Assembly (NCBI RefSeq): GCF_020526085.1
Contig: NZ_CP084874.1
Coordinates: 2,790,001-2,854,000 of the forward strand
DNA from: Klebsiella africana
GTDB lineage: Bacteria; Pseudomonadota; Gammaproteobacteria; Enterobacterales; Enterobacteriaceae
Length of the DNA: 64,000 bases
Reading direction: 5' to 3'
The translations under genes and the position numbers were made by a program. How positions within the stretch are numbered: position 1 is the first letter of the stretch; each line of letters begins with the position of its first letter. The notes below the pieces were generated by a model. The model searched no databases. It saw only the letters and a program-made list of their open reading frames with translations, and had not been told where the DNA came from. This document shows, in pieces, positions 1 to 7,805 of the stretch.

Positions 1-593
1 GGACGGGTATCGAAGGCGCGAACGATAGCGCCCAGGCTGTTGGCGGCGCCAATCGCCGCCAGACCGGCCACCCCGGCGCCAATGACCATCACCTTGGCGG
101 GCGGAACCTTGCCTGCCGCCGTAATCTGCCCGGTAAAGAAACGACCAAATTCATGCGCCGCTTCAACGATAGCGCGGTACCCGGCGATGTTGGCCATTGA
201 GCTGAGCGCATCCAGCGACTGGGCGCGGGAAATACGCGGCACGGAATCCATCGCCATTACGTTGATATTGCGGGCCGCCAGTTTTTCCATCAGCTGCGGG
301 TTTTGCGCCGGCCAGATAAAACTTATCAGCGTGGTCCCCGGATTCAGCAAAGCAATTTCATCGTCATTCGGGGCATTGACCTTGAGGATGACATCAGACT
401 GCCACACCTCGTTGCCGGTCACGATTTCAGCCCCAGCCTGGACAAAGGCCTCGTCGTCAAAGCTGGCCAGTTTCCCGGCGCCGCTTTCGACCGCAACGCT
501 AAAGCCGAGTTTGAGCAGTTGCTCAACGGTCTTCGGCGTGGCGGCGGCCCGGGTCTCCTGGGCTAGCCTCTCTTGTGGTACACCAATACGCAT
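1..593 (-). CDS. pntA: NAD(P) transhydrogenase subunit alpha (partial, N-terminal part)
   Basis: Alpha subunit of the proton-translocating pyridine nucleotide transhydrogenase, which moves hydride between NADH and NADP+ at the inner membrane. About 197 codons are present; the gene runs off the left edge. The product starts MRIGVPQE and continues with the alanine dehydrogenase/PNT N-terminal fold. A Rossmann glycine motif (VIGAGVAGLAAIG) is visible near residues 170-182, followed by the start of the NAD-binding domain. The ATG at 593 matches the E. coli PntA start and lies just after GGGAAAACT on the coding strand. It is divergent from ydgH. pntB should follow beyond the edge. Identity is secure from the sequence; function is family knowledge. 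Confidence 0.95.
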   Translation of the reverse strand, partial: MRIGVPQERLAQETRAAATPKTVEQLLKLGFSVAVESGAGKLASFDDEAFVQAGAEIVTGNEVWQSDVILKVNAPNDDEIALLNPGTTLISFIWPAQNPQLMEKLAARNINVMAMDSVPRISRAQSLDALSSMANIAGYRAIVEAAHEFGRFFTGQITAAGKVPPAKVMVIGAGVAGLAAIGAANSLGAIVRAFDTR

Positions 594-1114
594 AGTTTTC
601 CCTTCCATCGGTTTTTGATGATGGTTTACTTTTCTGACCAACAACGACAAGACCGCGACAACTTTCTCGCCGTCTTTCGCTGACTGCAAAATGAAACAGT
701 AACAAACTTTTTATAACCTACTGAAAATAGCGATTGTGATCTACAACGATAAAACACAATTTTTGATTTTATTGCTTATTGTCAGCACAGATGGTTCCGG
801 GCAGCAATATTTACCTGAATATGCCTTTCAGGCCTGATAATCCGCTTATCCGGCGGCATAACACGCCATTTATCGCCATTAGGATCATTGTATTAACATT
901 ACATTAACTAATAAAAGTGGTATTGATTATCGTTTTTGCTGGTCAAGCGGCTGTTTTTTCAACATATCGAAAAATGTTATCTTTCCGGAGTATACGATTT
1001 GGGCGGCATGCAAAAAATGACGCAGACAGTCACGGCGATTAAATGCAATAATCAAATGTTTTCAGTCAACAACAACACCAGTATATGGTTTGCGCAAGGC
1101 AAAGGATTATTTTT
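594..1114. other. Divergent pntA/ydgH intergenic region
   Basis: This stretch of about 520 bases separates pntA (minus) from ydgH (plus). It is clearly AT-richer than the flanking genes, especially 700-960, as expected for promoter DNA. A 60-codon ORF at 936-1118 overlaps the ydgH start region, but has no Shine-Dalgarno sequence and no recognisable product. I found no RNA gene, terminator or operator that I can support. Confidence 0.5.
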
Positions 1115-2065
1115 ATGAAGCTTAAAAACACCCTCCTGGCGTCTGCTCTCCTGACAACCGCCACGTTGTCTGCCCATGCAGCGACCGAGCTGACCCCGGA
1201 GCAGGCGGCTGCGCTGAAGCCCTACGATCGCGTTGTCGTCACCGGCCGCTTTAATGCCATTGGCGATGCGGTACAGGCAGTATCGCGCAAAGCTGACAAA
1301 GACGGCGCGGCCTCATTCTATGTTGTCGATACGTCGGACTACGGCAATGGCGGCAACTGGCGCGTCACGGCAGACCTCTATAAAGAGGATGCACCGAAAG
1401 CGGAGGCGCCAAAAAATCGTATTATCAACGGTGTGATGGAGTTACCGAAGGATCAAGCCGTTGAGCTGATGCCGTACGACACCGTCACCGTTCAGGGCTT
1501 CTATCGCAGCCAGCCGGAAGTGAACGACGCCATCACCAAAGCGGCAAAAGCGAAAGGCGCCTATGCGTTCTTTATCGTGCGTCAGGTGGACGCCAACCAG
1601 GGTGGCAACCAGCGCATTACCGCTTATATCTACAAAAAAGATGCTGAAAAACGCGTGCTGCAGAGCCCGGACGCTATCCCGGCTGACTCTGACGCTGGCC
1701 GCGCAGCGCTGGCCAAAGGCGGCGAAGCGGCGAAGAACGTTGAAATTCCAGGCGTCGCTACCACCGCCGCGGTGGGGTCAGGTACCGGCGTCGGTCGTTT
1801 CTTTGAGACTCAGTCTTCGAAAGGTGGACGTTACACTGTCACCTTGCCGAACGGCACTAAAGTCGAAGAAGTGAACAAAGTGACTGCGGCGCAAATGGTG
1901 CCGTTCGATAACATTCAGTTCACCGGCAACTACGGCAATATGACCGAAATCTCCTATCAGACGGCGAAACGCGCGGCGAAGAAAGGGGCGAAGTACTACC
2001 ACATCACCCGCCAGTGGCAGGAACGCGGCGGCAACATCACCATCAGCGCCGATCTGTACAAATAA
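1115..2065 (+). CDS. ydgH: YdgH, periplasmic protein with three DUF1471 (BhsA/McbA) repeats
   Basis: Predicted periplasmic protein of 316 residues, close to the 314 of E. coli YdgH. A signal peptide is evident (MKLKNTLLASALLTTATLSAHA). The mature part holds three DUF1471-type repeats, at about residues 33-86, 118-172 and 258-315. Each begins with a variant of (K/M/V)P(Y/F)D and ends in a (S/T)A.(L/I)YK strand. The start was taken at the ATG at 1115 because AAAGGATTA precedes it and the next in-frame ATG upstream would put residues before the signal peptide. A terminator follows directly. The family is linked to stress and biofilm phenotypes; the exact role is not established. Confidence 0.93.
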   Translation: MKLKNTLLASALLTTATLSAHAATELTPEQAAALKPYDRVVVTGRFNAIGDAVQAVSRKADKDGAASFYVVDTSDYGNGGNWRVTADLYKEDAPKAEAPKNRIINGVMELPKDQAVELMPYDTVTVQGFYRSQPEVNDAITKAAKAKGAYAFFIVRQVDANQGGNQRITAYIYKKDAEKRVLQSPDAIPADSDAGRAALAKGGEAAKNVEIPGVATTAAVGSGTGVGRFFETQSSKGGRYTVTLPNGTKVEEVNKVTAAQMVPFDNIQFTGNYGNMTEISYQTAKRAAKKGAKYYHITRQWQERGGNITISADLYK

Positions 2066-2082
2066 TCGCTGCTGACTGGCTA

Positions 2083-2107
2083 AAAAGGCGGCGCAATGCC
2101 GCCTTTT
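2083..2107 (+). terminator. Rho-independent terminator after ydgH
   Basis: Perfect 10-bp inverted repeat (AAAAGGCGGC / GCCGCCTTTT) with a 5-nt loop and a trailing T run, 18 bases after the ydgH stop. The A/T ends could let it work in both directions. Confidence 0.85.
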
Positions 2108-2242
2108 CATATTTTTTCATTCCCCGCCATTGCATGGCCCCCGGACACTCCGTAAAATCCCGCGCCTTAGCGCAATCCTCCATTTTTATGCGATTTCGCA
2201 AAATAAATATTCTGGAACAGCCATTTTCACCTCGGGAATGCA

Positions 2243-3625
2243 ATGGAAAAGAAACTGGGCCTGAGCGCCCTGACCGCCCTGGTCCTTAGCTCAATGCTCG
2301 GCGCTGGCGTATTCAGTTTGCCGCAAAATATGGCTGCCGTGGCCAGCCCCTCCGCTCTGCTCATTGGCTGGGCGATCACTGGCGTCGGGATCCTGTTTCT
2401 CGCTTTCGCCATGCTGCTGTTGACCCGTATTCGCCCCGACCTCGACGGCGGGATCTTCACCTACGCTCGCGAAGGGTTCGGCGAGCTGATCGGCTTCTGT
2501 TCCGCCTGGGGATACTGGCTGTGCGCGGTGGTCGCCAACGTCTCCTATCTGGTCATCGTCTTTTCGGCGCTCAGTTTTTTCACCGATACCCCTGAACTAC
2601 GCCTGTTTGGCGATGGTAATACCTGGCAGTCCATCGTCGGCGCGTCGGGTCTGCTGTGGGTCGTCCACTTTCTGGTCCTGCGCGGTGTCCAGACGGCTGC
2701 GGGGATTAACCTGGTCGCCACCCTCGCCAAACTTCTGCCGCTGGGTGCGTTTATCGCGCTCGCCGCCCTGGCCTTTCAGTTGGATACGTTCCGCCTCGAT
2801 TTCAGCGGCCTGGCGCTGGGCGTCCCGGTATGGGAGCAGGTCAAAAACACCATGCTGATCACCCTGTGGGTGTTTATCGGCGTGGAGGGGGCGGTAGTCG
2901 TGTCCGCGCGGGCGCGACACAAGCGCGACGTTGGCCGTGCGACGCTGCTGGCGGTGCTGTCGGCCCTCGCGGTGTACCTGTTAGTCACCCTGCTGTCGCT
3001 GGGCGTTGTGCCGCGTAGCGAACTGGCCGAAATGCGTAACCCATCGATGGCGGGACTAATGGTCAGGCTGATGGGGTCGTGGGGGGAGATCGTGATTGCC
3101 GCCGGACTTATTGTGTCGGTGTGTGGCGCCTATCTCAGCTGGACTATTATGGCCGCTGAAGTGCCTTACCTCGCCGCCACCCACAAAGCCTTCCCGCGCC
3201 TGTTTGCCCGTCAGAATAGCAACAACGCCCCCTCCGCCTCATTGTGGTTGACCAATATCAGCGTTCAAATATCGCTGGTGCTGATCTGGCTGACCGGTTC
3301 GGACTACGGCACGCTGCTGACTATTGCGTCAGAAATGATCCTCGTGCCTTATTTGCTGGTCGGCGCCTTTCTGCTGAAAATCGCCACACGCCCGCTGCAC
3401 AAAGCGGTGGCTATCGGCGCCTGCATTTATGGCTTATGGTTATTATACGCGTCGGGACCTGTGCATTTGCTGTTGTCGGTGGTACTTTACGCTCCGGGTC
3501 TTCTGGTCTTTTTGTACGCCCGACGTACGCACCAGCACGATCGTTCGCTCAAACGCCGCGAAGTGGCGCTAATTGGTTTATTGCTGGTTGCCGCTGTGCC
3601 GGCAACGTGGATGCTGGTGGGGTAA
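2243..3625 (+). CDS. ydgI: YdgI, APC-superfamily basic amino-acid antiporter
   Basis: Inner-membrane transporter of 460 residues, the length I recall for E. coli YdgI. The start, MEKKLGLSALTALVLSSMLGAGVFSLPQN, carries the glycine-rich first helix (SSMLGAGVFSLP) typical of the arginine/ornithine antiporter branch of the APC superfamily. About 12-13 hydrophobic segments follow. folM begins 36 bases downstream, so co-transcription is likely. The substrate is inferred only from the family (basic amino acids or polyamines) and is not proven for YdgI. Position between ydgH and folM matches E. coli. Confidence 0.93.
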   Translation: MEKKLGLSALTALVLSSMLGAGVFSLPQNMAAVASPSALLIGWAITGVGILFLAFAMLLLTRIRPDLDGGIFTYAREGFGELIGFCSAWGYWLCAVVANVSYLVIVFSALSFFTDTPELRLFGDGNTWQSIVGASGLLWVVHFLVLRGVQTAAGINLVATLAKLLPLGAFIALAALAFQLDTFRLDFSGLALGVPVWEQVKNTMLITLWVFIGVEGAVVVSARARHKRDVGRATLLAVLSALAVYLLVTLLSLGVVPRSELAEMRNPSMAGLMVRLMGSWGEIVIAAGLIVSVCGAYLSWTIMAAEVPYLAATHKAFPRLFARQNSNNAPSASLWLTNISVQISLVLIWLTGSDYGTLLTIASEMILVPYLLVGAFLLKIATRPLHKAVAIGACIYGLWLLYASGPVHLLLSVVLYAPGLLVFLYARRTHQHDRSLKRREVALIGLLLVAAVPATWMLVG

Positions 3626-3661
3626 GCGGTCGCCCTGCCGCAGAACGCATAGGAGATACCC

Positions 3662-4384
3662 ATGGCTGAACAACAGCCCCGCCCGATTCTGATCACCGGA
3701 GCAGGCCGCCGCATCGGCCTCGCTCTGGCACACCATTTTCTGCAACAGCACCAGCCGGTCATCGTCAGCTATCGTACGCCTTATCCGGCGATTGACGGCC
3801 TGCGCGAAGCGGGCGCGCTCTGCCTGCAGGCCGATTTTAGCAGCGATGACGGCATTCTGACCTTCGCTGAAGCAGTCAAATCACACACCAACGGTCTGCG
3901 CGCTATCATCCACAACGCCAGCGACTGGATGGCGGAAAAGCCGGGCGTCCCGCTGAGCACCGTCATCAACCGCATGATGCAGATCCACGTCCACGCCCCC
4001 TATCTGCTCAACCATGCGCTGGAGGCGTTGCTGCGCGGCCACGGCCATGCCGCCAGCGACATTATCCATATCACCGATTACGTGGTGGAGCGCGGGAGCG
4101 ATAAACATATCGCCTACGCCGCCAGCAAAGCCGCCCTGGATAACATGACCCGCTCCTTCGCTCGCAAGCTGGCGCCAGAGGTTAAGGTCAACGCCATCGC
4201 GCCGTCGCTAATCATGTTTAATGAGGGTGACGACGAGGCCTATCGTCAGCAGGCGCTGGATAAATCGCTGATGAAAATCGCCCCTGGCGAAAAAGAGATT
4301 AGCGAGCTGATCGATTACCTGTTTAGCAGCCGCTACGTCACCGGCCGCTCATTCGCCGTCGACGGCGGCCGCCCACTGCGTTAG
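3662..4384 (+). CDS. folM: FolM, dihydromonapterin reductase (short-chain dehydrogenase)
   Basis: NADPH-dependent short-chain reductase of 240 residues that makes tetrahydromonapterin and has weak dihydrofolate reductase activity (family knowledge). The pteridine-reductase-type cofactor motif TGAGRRIG is near residues 12-19. The catalytic YAASKAA motif is near residues 151-157, and the last residues (SFAVDGGRPLR) fit the family. An AGGAGATA Shine-Dalgarno precedes the ATG. Its stop overlaps the end of the convergent ydgC gene by 4 bases. It probably shares a transcript with ydgI. Confidence 0.95.
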   Translation: MAEQQPRPILITGAGRRIGLALAHHFLQQHQPVIVSYRTPYPAIDGLREAGALCLQADFSSDDGILTFAEAVKSHTNGLRAIIHNASDWMAEKPGVPLSTVINRMMQIHVHAPYLLNHALEALLRGHGHAASDIIHITDYVVERGSDKHIAYAASKAALDNMTRSFARKLAPEVKVNAIAPSLIMFNEGDDEAYRQQALDKSLMKIAPGEKEISELIDYLFSSRYVTGRSFAVDGGRPLR

Positions 4385-4716
4385 TGGAAGCGGCTCCAGC
4401 CGAGGATTAACAGCCAGGCGCACAGCCCCCAGCATCCCACCGCGCCTGCCAGCGCCAACGGCAGGCGCATGATCCCGGTGAAGTACCACAGCGATACCAA
4501 ATAGACAAAATAGGGAAGAATCGACCACATGCCGAACACGATGGTCGCGCGAAGGGCTTCGACGCCCCGCTCGCTGGCAACAATATAATGGGCGATGAGC
4601 GCAAAGGTGGGAAACAGCGGGATCAGACCAGCGATAGCGTAGTTCTTGGTTTTCGCCAGCACGCCAATCAGCACCACCACCAACGCCCCCAGCAGCCCTT
4701 TGATTAACAGCCCCAT
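4381..4716 (-). CDS. ydgC: YdgC, GlpM-family inner-membrane protein
   Basis: Small hydrophobic protein of 111 residues with about four transmembrane helices, belonging to the GlpM family (role in alginate production in Pseudomonas; not known in enterics). I chose the ATG at 4716 (MGLLIKGLLGALVV) because it matches E. coli YdgC; an upstream ATG at 4734 would add six residues. The stop overlaps folM by 4 bases, tail to tail. It is divergent from rstA. Confidence 0.92.
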   Translation of the reverse strand: MGLLIKGLLGALVVVLIGVLAKTKNYAIAGLIPLFPTFALIAHYIVASERGVEALRATIVFGMWSILPYFVYLVSLWYFTGIMRLPLALAGAVGCWGLCAWLLILGWSRFH

Positions 4717-4761
4717 GTCCGTTTGCCTTAACAATGAATCAAGAAGTTAGGGCAGCATAGC

Positions 4762-4778
4762 GGATTTAGCGCTGTTTA
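4762..4778 (+). promoter_or_regulatory. Candidate PhoP box upstream of rstA
   Basis: GGATTT-AGCGC-TGTTTA fits the PhoP direct repeat (T/G)GTTTA-N5-(T/G)GTTTA at 10 of 12 positions. It lies 67 bases before the rstA start. E. coli rstA is a known PhoP target, so the site is plausible. The spacing to a possible -10 (TAAAAT at 4797) is longer than usual. Confidence 0.4.
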
Positions 4779-4844
4779 TAAAAGAGTAATGGCGGGTAAA
4801 ATAAGCGCGGTGTATGTTACTTCTTTTACTGATGTGCGATAGAC

Positions 4845-5564
4845 ATGAATAAAATCGTTTTCGTTGAGGATGACCCTGAGGTAGGCGCGCTGATCGCCGC
4901 CTATCTCGGCAAGCATGATATGGATGTGGTGGTCGAGCCTCGTGGCGACCGCGCAGAGGAGGTTATCGCGCGGGAGAAACCAGACCTCGTGCTGCTGGAC
5001 ATCATGCTGCCCGGCAAAGACGGGATGACGCTGTGTCGCGATCTTCGGGGACAATGGACAGGGCCGATTGTCCTGCTGACGTCGCTCGACAGCGATATGA
5101 ACCATATCCTCTCCCTGGAGATGGGGGCCAGCGATTATATCCTGAAAACCACGCCGCCAGCGGTGCTTCTCGCGCGACTGCGTCTGCATTTGCGCCAGCA
5201 TATTGCCCCGACAGGCGCCGGATCCGCCCCCTCAACGCTCACGCCACACAAAACCATCTCCTTCGGCTCGCTGACCATTGATCCGGTCAACCGCCAGGTG
5301 CTGCTTGGCGGAGAAAACGTCGCCCTGTCGACCGCCGATTTCGACCTGCTGTGGGAGCTGGCCACCCACGCCGGGCAGATTATGGATCGCGATGCACTGC
5401 TGAAAAACCTACGCGGCGTGACCTATGACGGAATGGATCGCAGCGTCGACGTGGCTATCTCGCGCCTGCGCAAAAAACTGCTCGACAACGCCACGGAGCC
5501 CTATCGTATTAAGACCGTTCGCAACAAAGGCTACCTGTTCGCCCCTCACGCCTGGGATAACTAA
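4845..5564 (+). CDS. rstA: RstA, OmpR-family response regulator
   Basis: DNA-binding response regulator of 239 residues. The receiver domain covers residues 1-115, with the acidic pair D9/D10, the phospho-acceptor D52 (LLDIMLPG) and the conserved lysine at about 101 (ILKTTPP). A winged-helix output domain occupies about 140-237. The protein closely matches E. coli RstA. Its sensor rstB is not the next gene: a small exported protein lies between them, with 864 bases from the rstA stop to the rstB start. Control by PhoP is suggested by the upstream box. Confidence 0.97.
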   Translation: MNKIVFVEDDPEVGALIAAYLGKHDMDVVVEPRGDRAEEVIAREKPDLVLLDIMLPGKDGMTLCRDLRGQWTGPIVLLTSLDSDMNHILSLEMGASDYILKTTPPAVLLARLRLHLRQHIAPTGAGSAPSTLTPHKTISFGSLTIDPVNRQVLLGGENVALSTADFDLLWELATHAGQIMDRDALLKNLRGVTYDGMDRSVDVAISRLRKKLLDNATEPYRIKTVRNKGYLFAPHAWDN

Positions 5565-5686
5565 GCGGTCCTTCTGCGGCCCTGCGAGGGGCCCGCTCAT
5601 TGCGCGCCCGCCAGCGGCAAAGGCATCACGTTGTGCTGCCTGCTGCGATCGTCCCTGGCGCGCAGATTCATTACCGAAATTTGTCA

Positions 5687-5703
5687 TATTGATTAAATCA
5701 ATA
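5687..5703. promoter_or_regulatory. Inverted repeat upstream of the rstA-rstB interloper gene
   Basis: TATTGATT-A-AATCAATA is a perfect 8-bp inverted repeat with a 1-base spacer. It sits in an AT-rich stretch about 105 bases before the small secreted-protein gene. It resembles an FNR box, but the TTGAT/ATCAA halves are 3 rather than 4 bases apart, so I do not call it FNR. Confidence 0.35.
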
Positions 5704-5807
5704 GAATTAGCCGTACAGAACCCCATCACATAACTCCTCAATATGATTGTGCTCAAGGACTTAGCGTGTTCAGAATGGCATAAAGCCTGAAAACACAGGA
5801 CTTTTGC

Positions 5808-6170
5808 ATGATGAAATACGTTGTACTTTTGGCACTCTCACTGTTCACTTCTCTCTCTGGCTGGGCATTTTCCCTCGACAACGCCGATATTCGTCTCCTC
5901 TGTCCGCAGCGCGGGCAAATCGAGGTGATCCTTCACCGTTATGAACATACCCAGCAATCCTGGGGGCAGCATCACTTTGAAACCGGCGGCGGCCACGTTC
6001 GCCAGGGGCCGCTGCTGGTGATCCCCTTTGCCAACCTCGATCAGATGATTTACCACCAGACCACCGGTGAGTTTGCTTACTGGTATGCCGAAACGGAAAA
6101 GCTGGTGCGCTGTCGGTTGCTGAGTCTGACGACCACCTATCCGGTCGATATTCCCTACTATCGCGAGTAG
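5808..6170 (+). CDS. Small exported protein of unknown function between rstA and rstB
   Basis: Not recognised. It encodes 120 residues with a clear signal peptide (MMKYVVLLALSLFTSLSGWAFS), giving a mature periplasmic protein of about 100 residues. The mature protein has two cysteines (LLCPQRG and VRCRLL) that could form a disulfide, and is rich in aromatic and histidine residues (HRYEHTQQSWGQHHFE, EFAYWYAE). AGGA lies 7 bases before the ATG at 5808; the ATG at 5811 is the alternative start. In E. coli rstA and rstB are adjacent, so this gene is an insertion relative to that layout. Location suggests, but does not show, a link to RstB sensing. Confidence 0.75.
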   Translation: MMKYVVLLALSLFTSLSGWAFSLDNADIRLLCPQRGQIEVILHRYEHTQQSWGQHHFETGGGHVRQGPLLVIPFANLDQMIYHQTTGEFAYWYAETEKLVRCRLLSLTTTYPVDIPYYRE

Positions 6171-6237
6171 CGTATCCATCGGCGCGCGGAATACGATCGC
6201 CTCGGCCACCGCCGAGGGTAGATAAATCATTGCAAAA

Positions 6238-6250
6238 GTGACGTTGTCAC
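6238..6250. other. matS site (MatP binding)
   Basis: GTGACGTTGTCAC fits the matS consensus GTGACRNYGTCAC exactly; flanking A/T extends the symmetry to AAAAGTGAC...GTCACTTTT (6234-6254). It is intergenic, between the small exported protein and rstB. matS sites mark the Ter macrodomain. Confidence 0.85.
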
Positions 6251-6323
6251 TTTTAAACCGTATCGTTCCCGTGGCTGACTATTGTCAGGGGGCATAAACC
6301 CTGCTTTGATAGCTTATCCGTTT

Positions 6324-6396
6324 TTCCTGCACGCCTGGCGCAGGGATAGCGATGACGTTACGCCCCGTCGTGCAGGAATGGCCCCTGGGGCGCCAG
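6324..6396. repeat. Nested inverted repeats in the rstB leader
   Basis: TTCCTGCACG (6324-6333) pairs perfectly with CGTGCAGGAA (6369-6378). CTGGCGC (6335-6341) pairs with GCGCCAG (6390-6396). The two pairings interleave, so they are partly exclusive. They lie 33-105 bases before the rstB ATG and could be an RNA leader structure or the remnant of an interspersed repeat. Confidence 0.4.
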
Positions 6397-6428
6397 ACAG
6401 GTTTCTCTTTTGAATACGCGGTAATGTA

Positions 6429-7730
6429 ATGAAAAAGCTGTTCGTGCAGTTCTATCTTCTGCTCTTCGTCTGCTTTCTGGTGATGACCATGCTGGTCGGT
6501 CTGGTCTATAAATTTACCGCGGAGCGCGCCGGACGGCAGTCGCTTGACGATTTGATGAAAAGCTCGCTGTATCTGATGCGCAGCGAGCTGCGAGAAATCC
6601 CGCCGCGCGACTGGAGCAAGACCCTTAAAGAGCTGGACCTGAATTTATCGTTTGATCTGCACATCGAGCCGATGAGCAAATTTAAGCTCTCAGAGAGTTC
6701 TCTGCAACACCTGCGCGCCGGCGATATTGTCGCCCTCGACGATCAGTACACCTTTATTCAACGTATTCCCCGCAGCCACTATGTGCTGTCGGTGGGCCCG
6801 GTGCCCTATCTCTATTTTCTGCATGAAATGCGCCTGCTGGACGTGGCGCTGATGGCATTTATCGCCATCTCGCTGGCCTTTCCGGTGTTTATCTGGATGC
6901 GTCCGCACTGGCAGGACATGCTGCGCATTGAGACCGCAGCTCAGCGCTTTGGCGAAGGCCATCTCACAGAGCGCATTCACTTCGACAGTATGTCCAGTTT
7001 CGAGCGACTCGGGGTGGCCTTTAACCAAATGGCCGATAACATTAATGCGCTTATTGCCAGCAAGAAGCAGCTAATTGACGGTATCGCCCATGAGCTGAGA
7101 ACGCCGCTGGTTCGTCTGCGCTACCGTCTGGAGATGAGCGAAAACCTCGCCGAGGCGGAATCGCAGGCGCTGAACCGCGATATCGGCCAGCTGGAGGCAC
7201 TGATTGAAGAACTCCTGACCTACGCTCGCCTTGACCGCCCGCAGACGGAGCTCAGTCTAACCACGCCCGATTTTCCCGCCTGGATCAGTGACCATGTCGA
7301 GGATATCCAGATGGTCAACCCTCAGCGCGATGTCTGCCTGGCGACGCTGACCCACGGTAACTACGGCGCGCTGGATATGCGACTGATGGAGCGCGTGCTG
7401 GATAATCTGGTCAATAACGCCCTGCGCTACAGCAGCCAGCGGGTGGCGGTCAGCCTGACGCTGCAGGGATCGCGTGCCTCGTTGCAGGTTGAGGATGACG
7501 GTCCGGGAATCGCCCCCGAAGAACGCGAGCGGGTGTTTGAGCCCTTTGTTCGCCTTGACCCCAGCCGGGACCGGGCGACAGGAGGTTGTGGCCTCGGCCT
7601 GGCGATTGTCCACAGTATCGCCCAGGCGATGGGCGGCGAGGTACGCTGCGAGGCCAGCCCTCTCGGCGGCGCCCGCTTCTGCTTTAGCTGGCCGGTCTAT
7701 CATCAGCTGCCTGATTTTACCTCTGCCTGA
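6429..7730 (+). CDS. rstB: RstB, sensor histidine kinase
   Basis: Membrane sensor kinase of 433 residues, partner of RstA. The first transmembrane helix is at about residues 5-28 and the second at about 137-158, enclosing a periplasmic sensor region. A HAMP linker follows, then the H box with the phospho-accepting histidine at about residue 221 (GIAHELRTPL). The ATP-binding domain shows LVNNALRYS (N box), VEDDGPGI and GGCGLGLAIVHS (G boxes). The start matches E. coli RstB. It is separated from rstA by an extra gene and a 258-base leader containing a matS site and inverted repeats, so its expression may be uncoupled from rstA. Confidence 0.96.
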   Translation: MKKLFVQFYLLLFVCFLVMTMLVGLVYKFTAERAGRQSLDDLMKSSLYLMRSELREIPPRDWSKTLKELDLNLSFDLHIEPMSKFKLSESSLQHLRAGDIVALDDQYTFIQRIPRSHYVLSVGPVPYLYFLHEMRLLDVALMAFIAISLAFPVFIWMRPHWQDMLRIETAAQRFGEGHLTERIHFDSMSSFERLGVAFNQMADNINALIASKKQLIDGIAHELRTPLVRLRYRLEMSENLAEAESQALNRDIGQLEALIEELLTYARLDRPQTELSLTTPDFPAWISDHVEDIQMVNPQRDVCLATLTHGNYGALDMRLMERVLDNLVNNALRYSSQRVAVSLTLQGSRASLQVEDDGPGIAPEERERVFEPFVRLDPSRDRATGGCGLGLAIVHSIAQAMGGEVRCEASPLGGARFCFSWPVYHQLPDFTSA

Positions 7731-7776
7731 ATAAAACTTGCGCAGAAGCCGCGGGCTGGGTATGCTGCAAAAATCC

Positions 7777-7799
7777 AATAGTATGTTGTAACTAAGGTG
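7777..7799 (+). other. Ter replication-arrest site (TerB-like)
   Basis: The site contains the Ter core AGTATGTTGTAACTAA, almost identical to E. coli TerB, and sits at the same place just upstream of tus. The core ends 13 bases before the tus ATG and the site runs into the tus Shine-Dalgarno (AAGGTGG), which explains known Tus autorepression. By comparison with E. coli, the blocking face is on the left, so forks moving left to right would be stopped. Confidence 0.93.
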
Positions 7800-7805
7800 G
7801 TAATG

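Noticed and set aside
936..1118. Possible 60-codon gene before ydgH
   Set aside because: No ribosome-binding site; it runs into the ydgH leader and the product has no recognisable feature.
5687..5703. FNR box before the small exported protein
   Set aside because: TTGAT and ATCAA are separated by 3 bases instead of 4.
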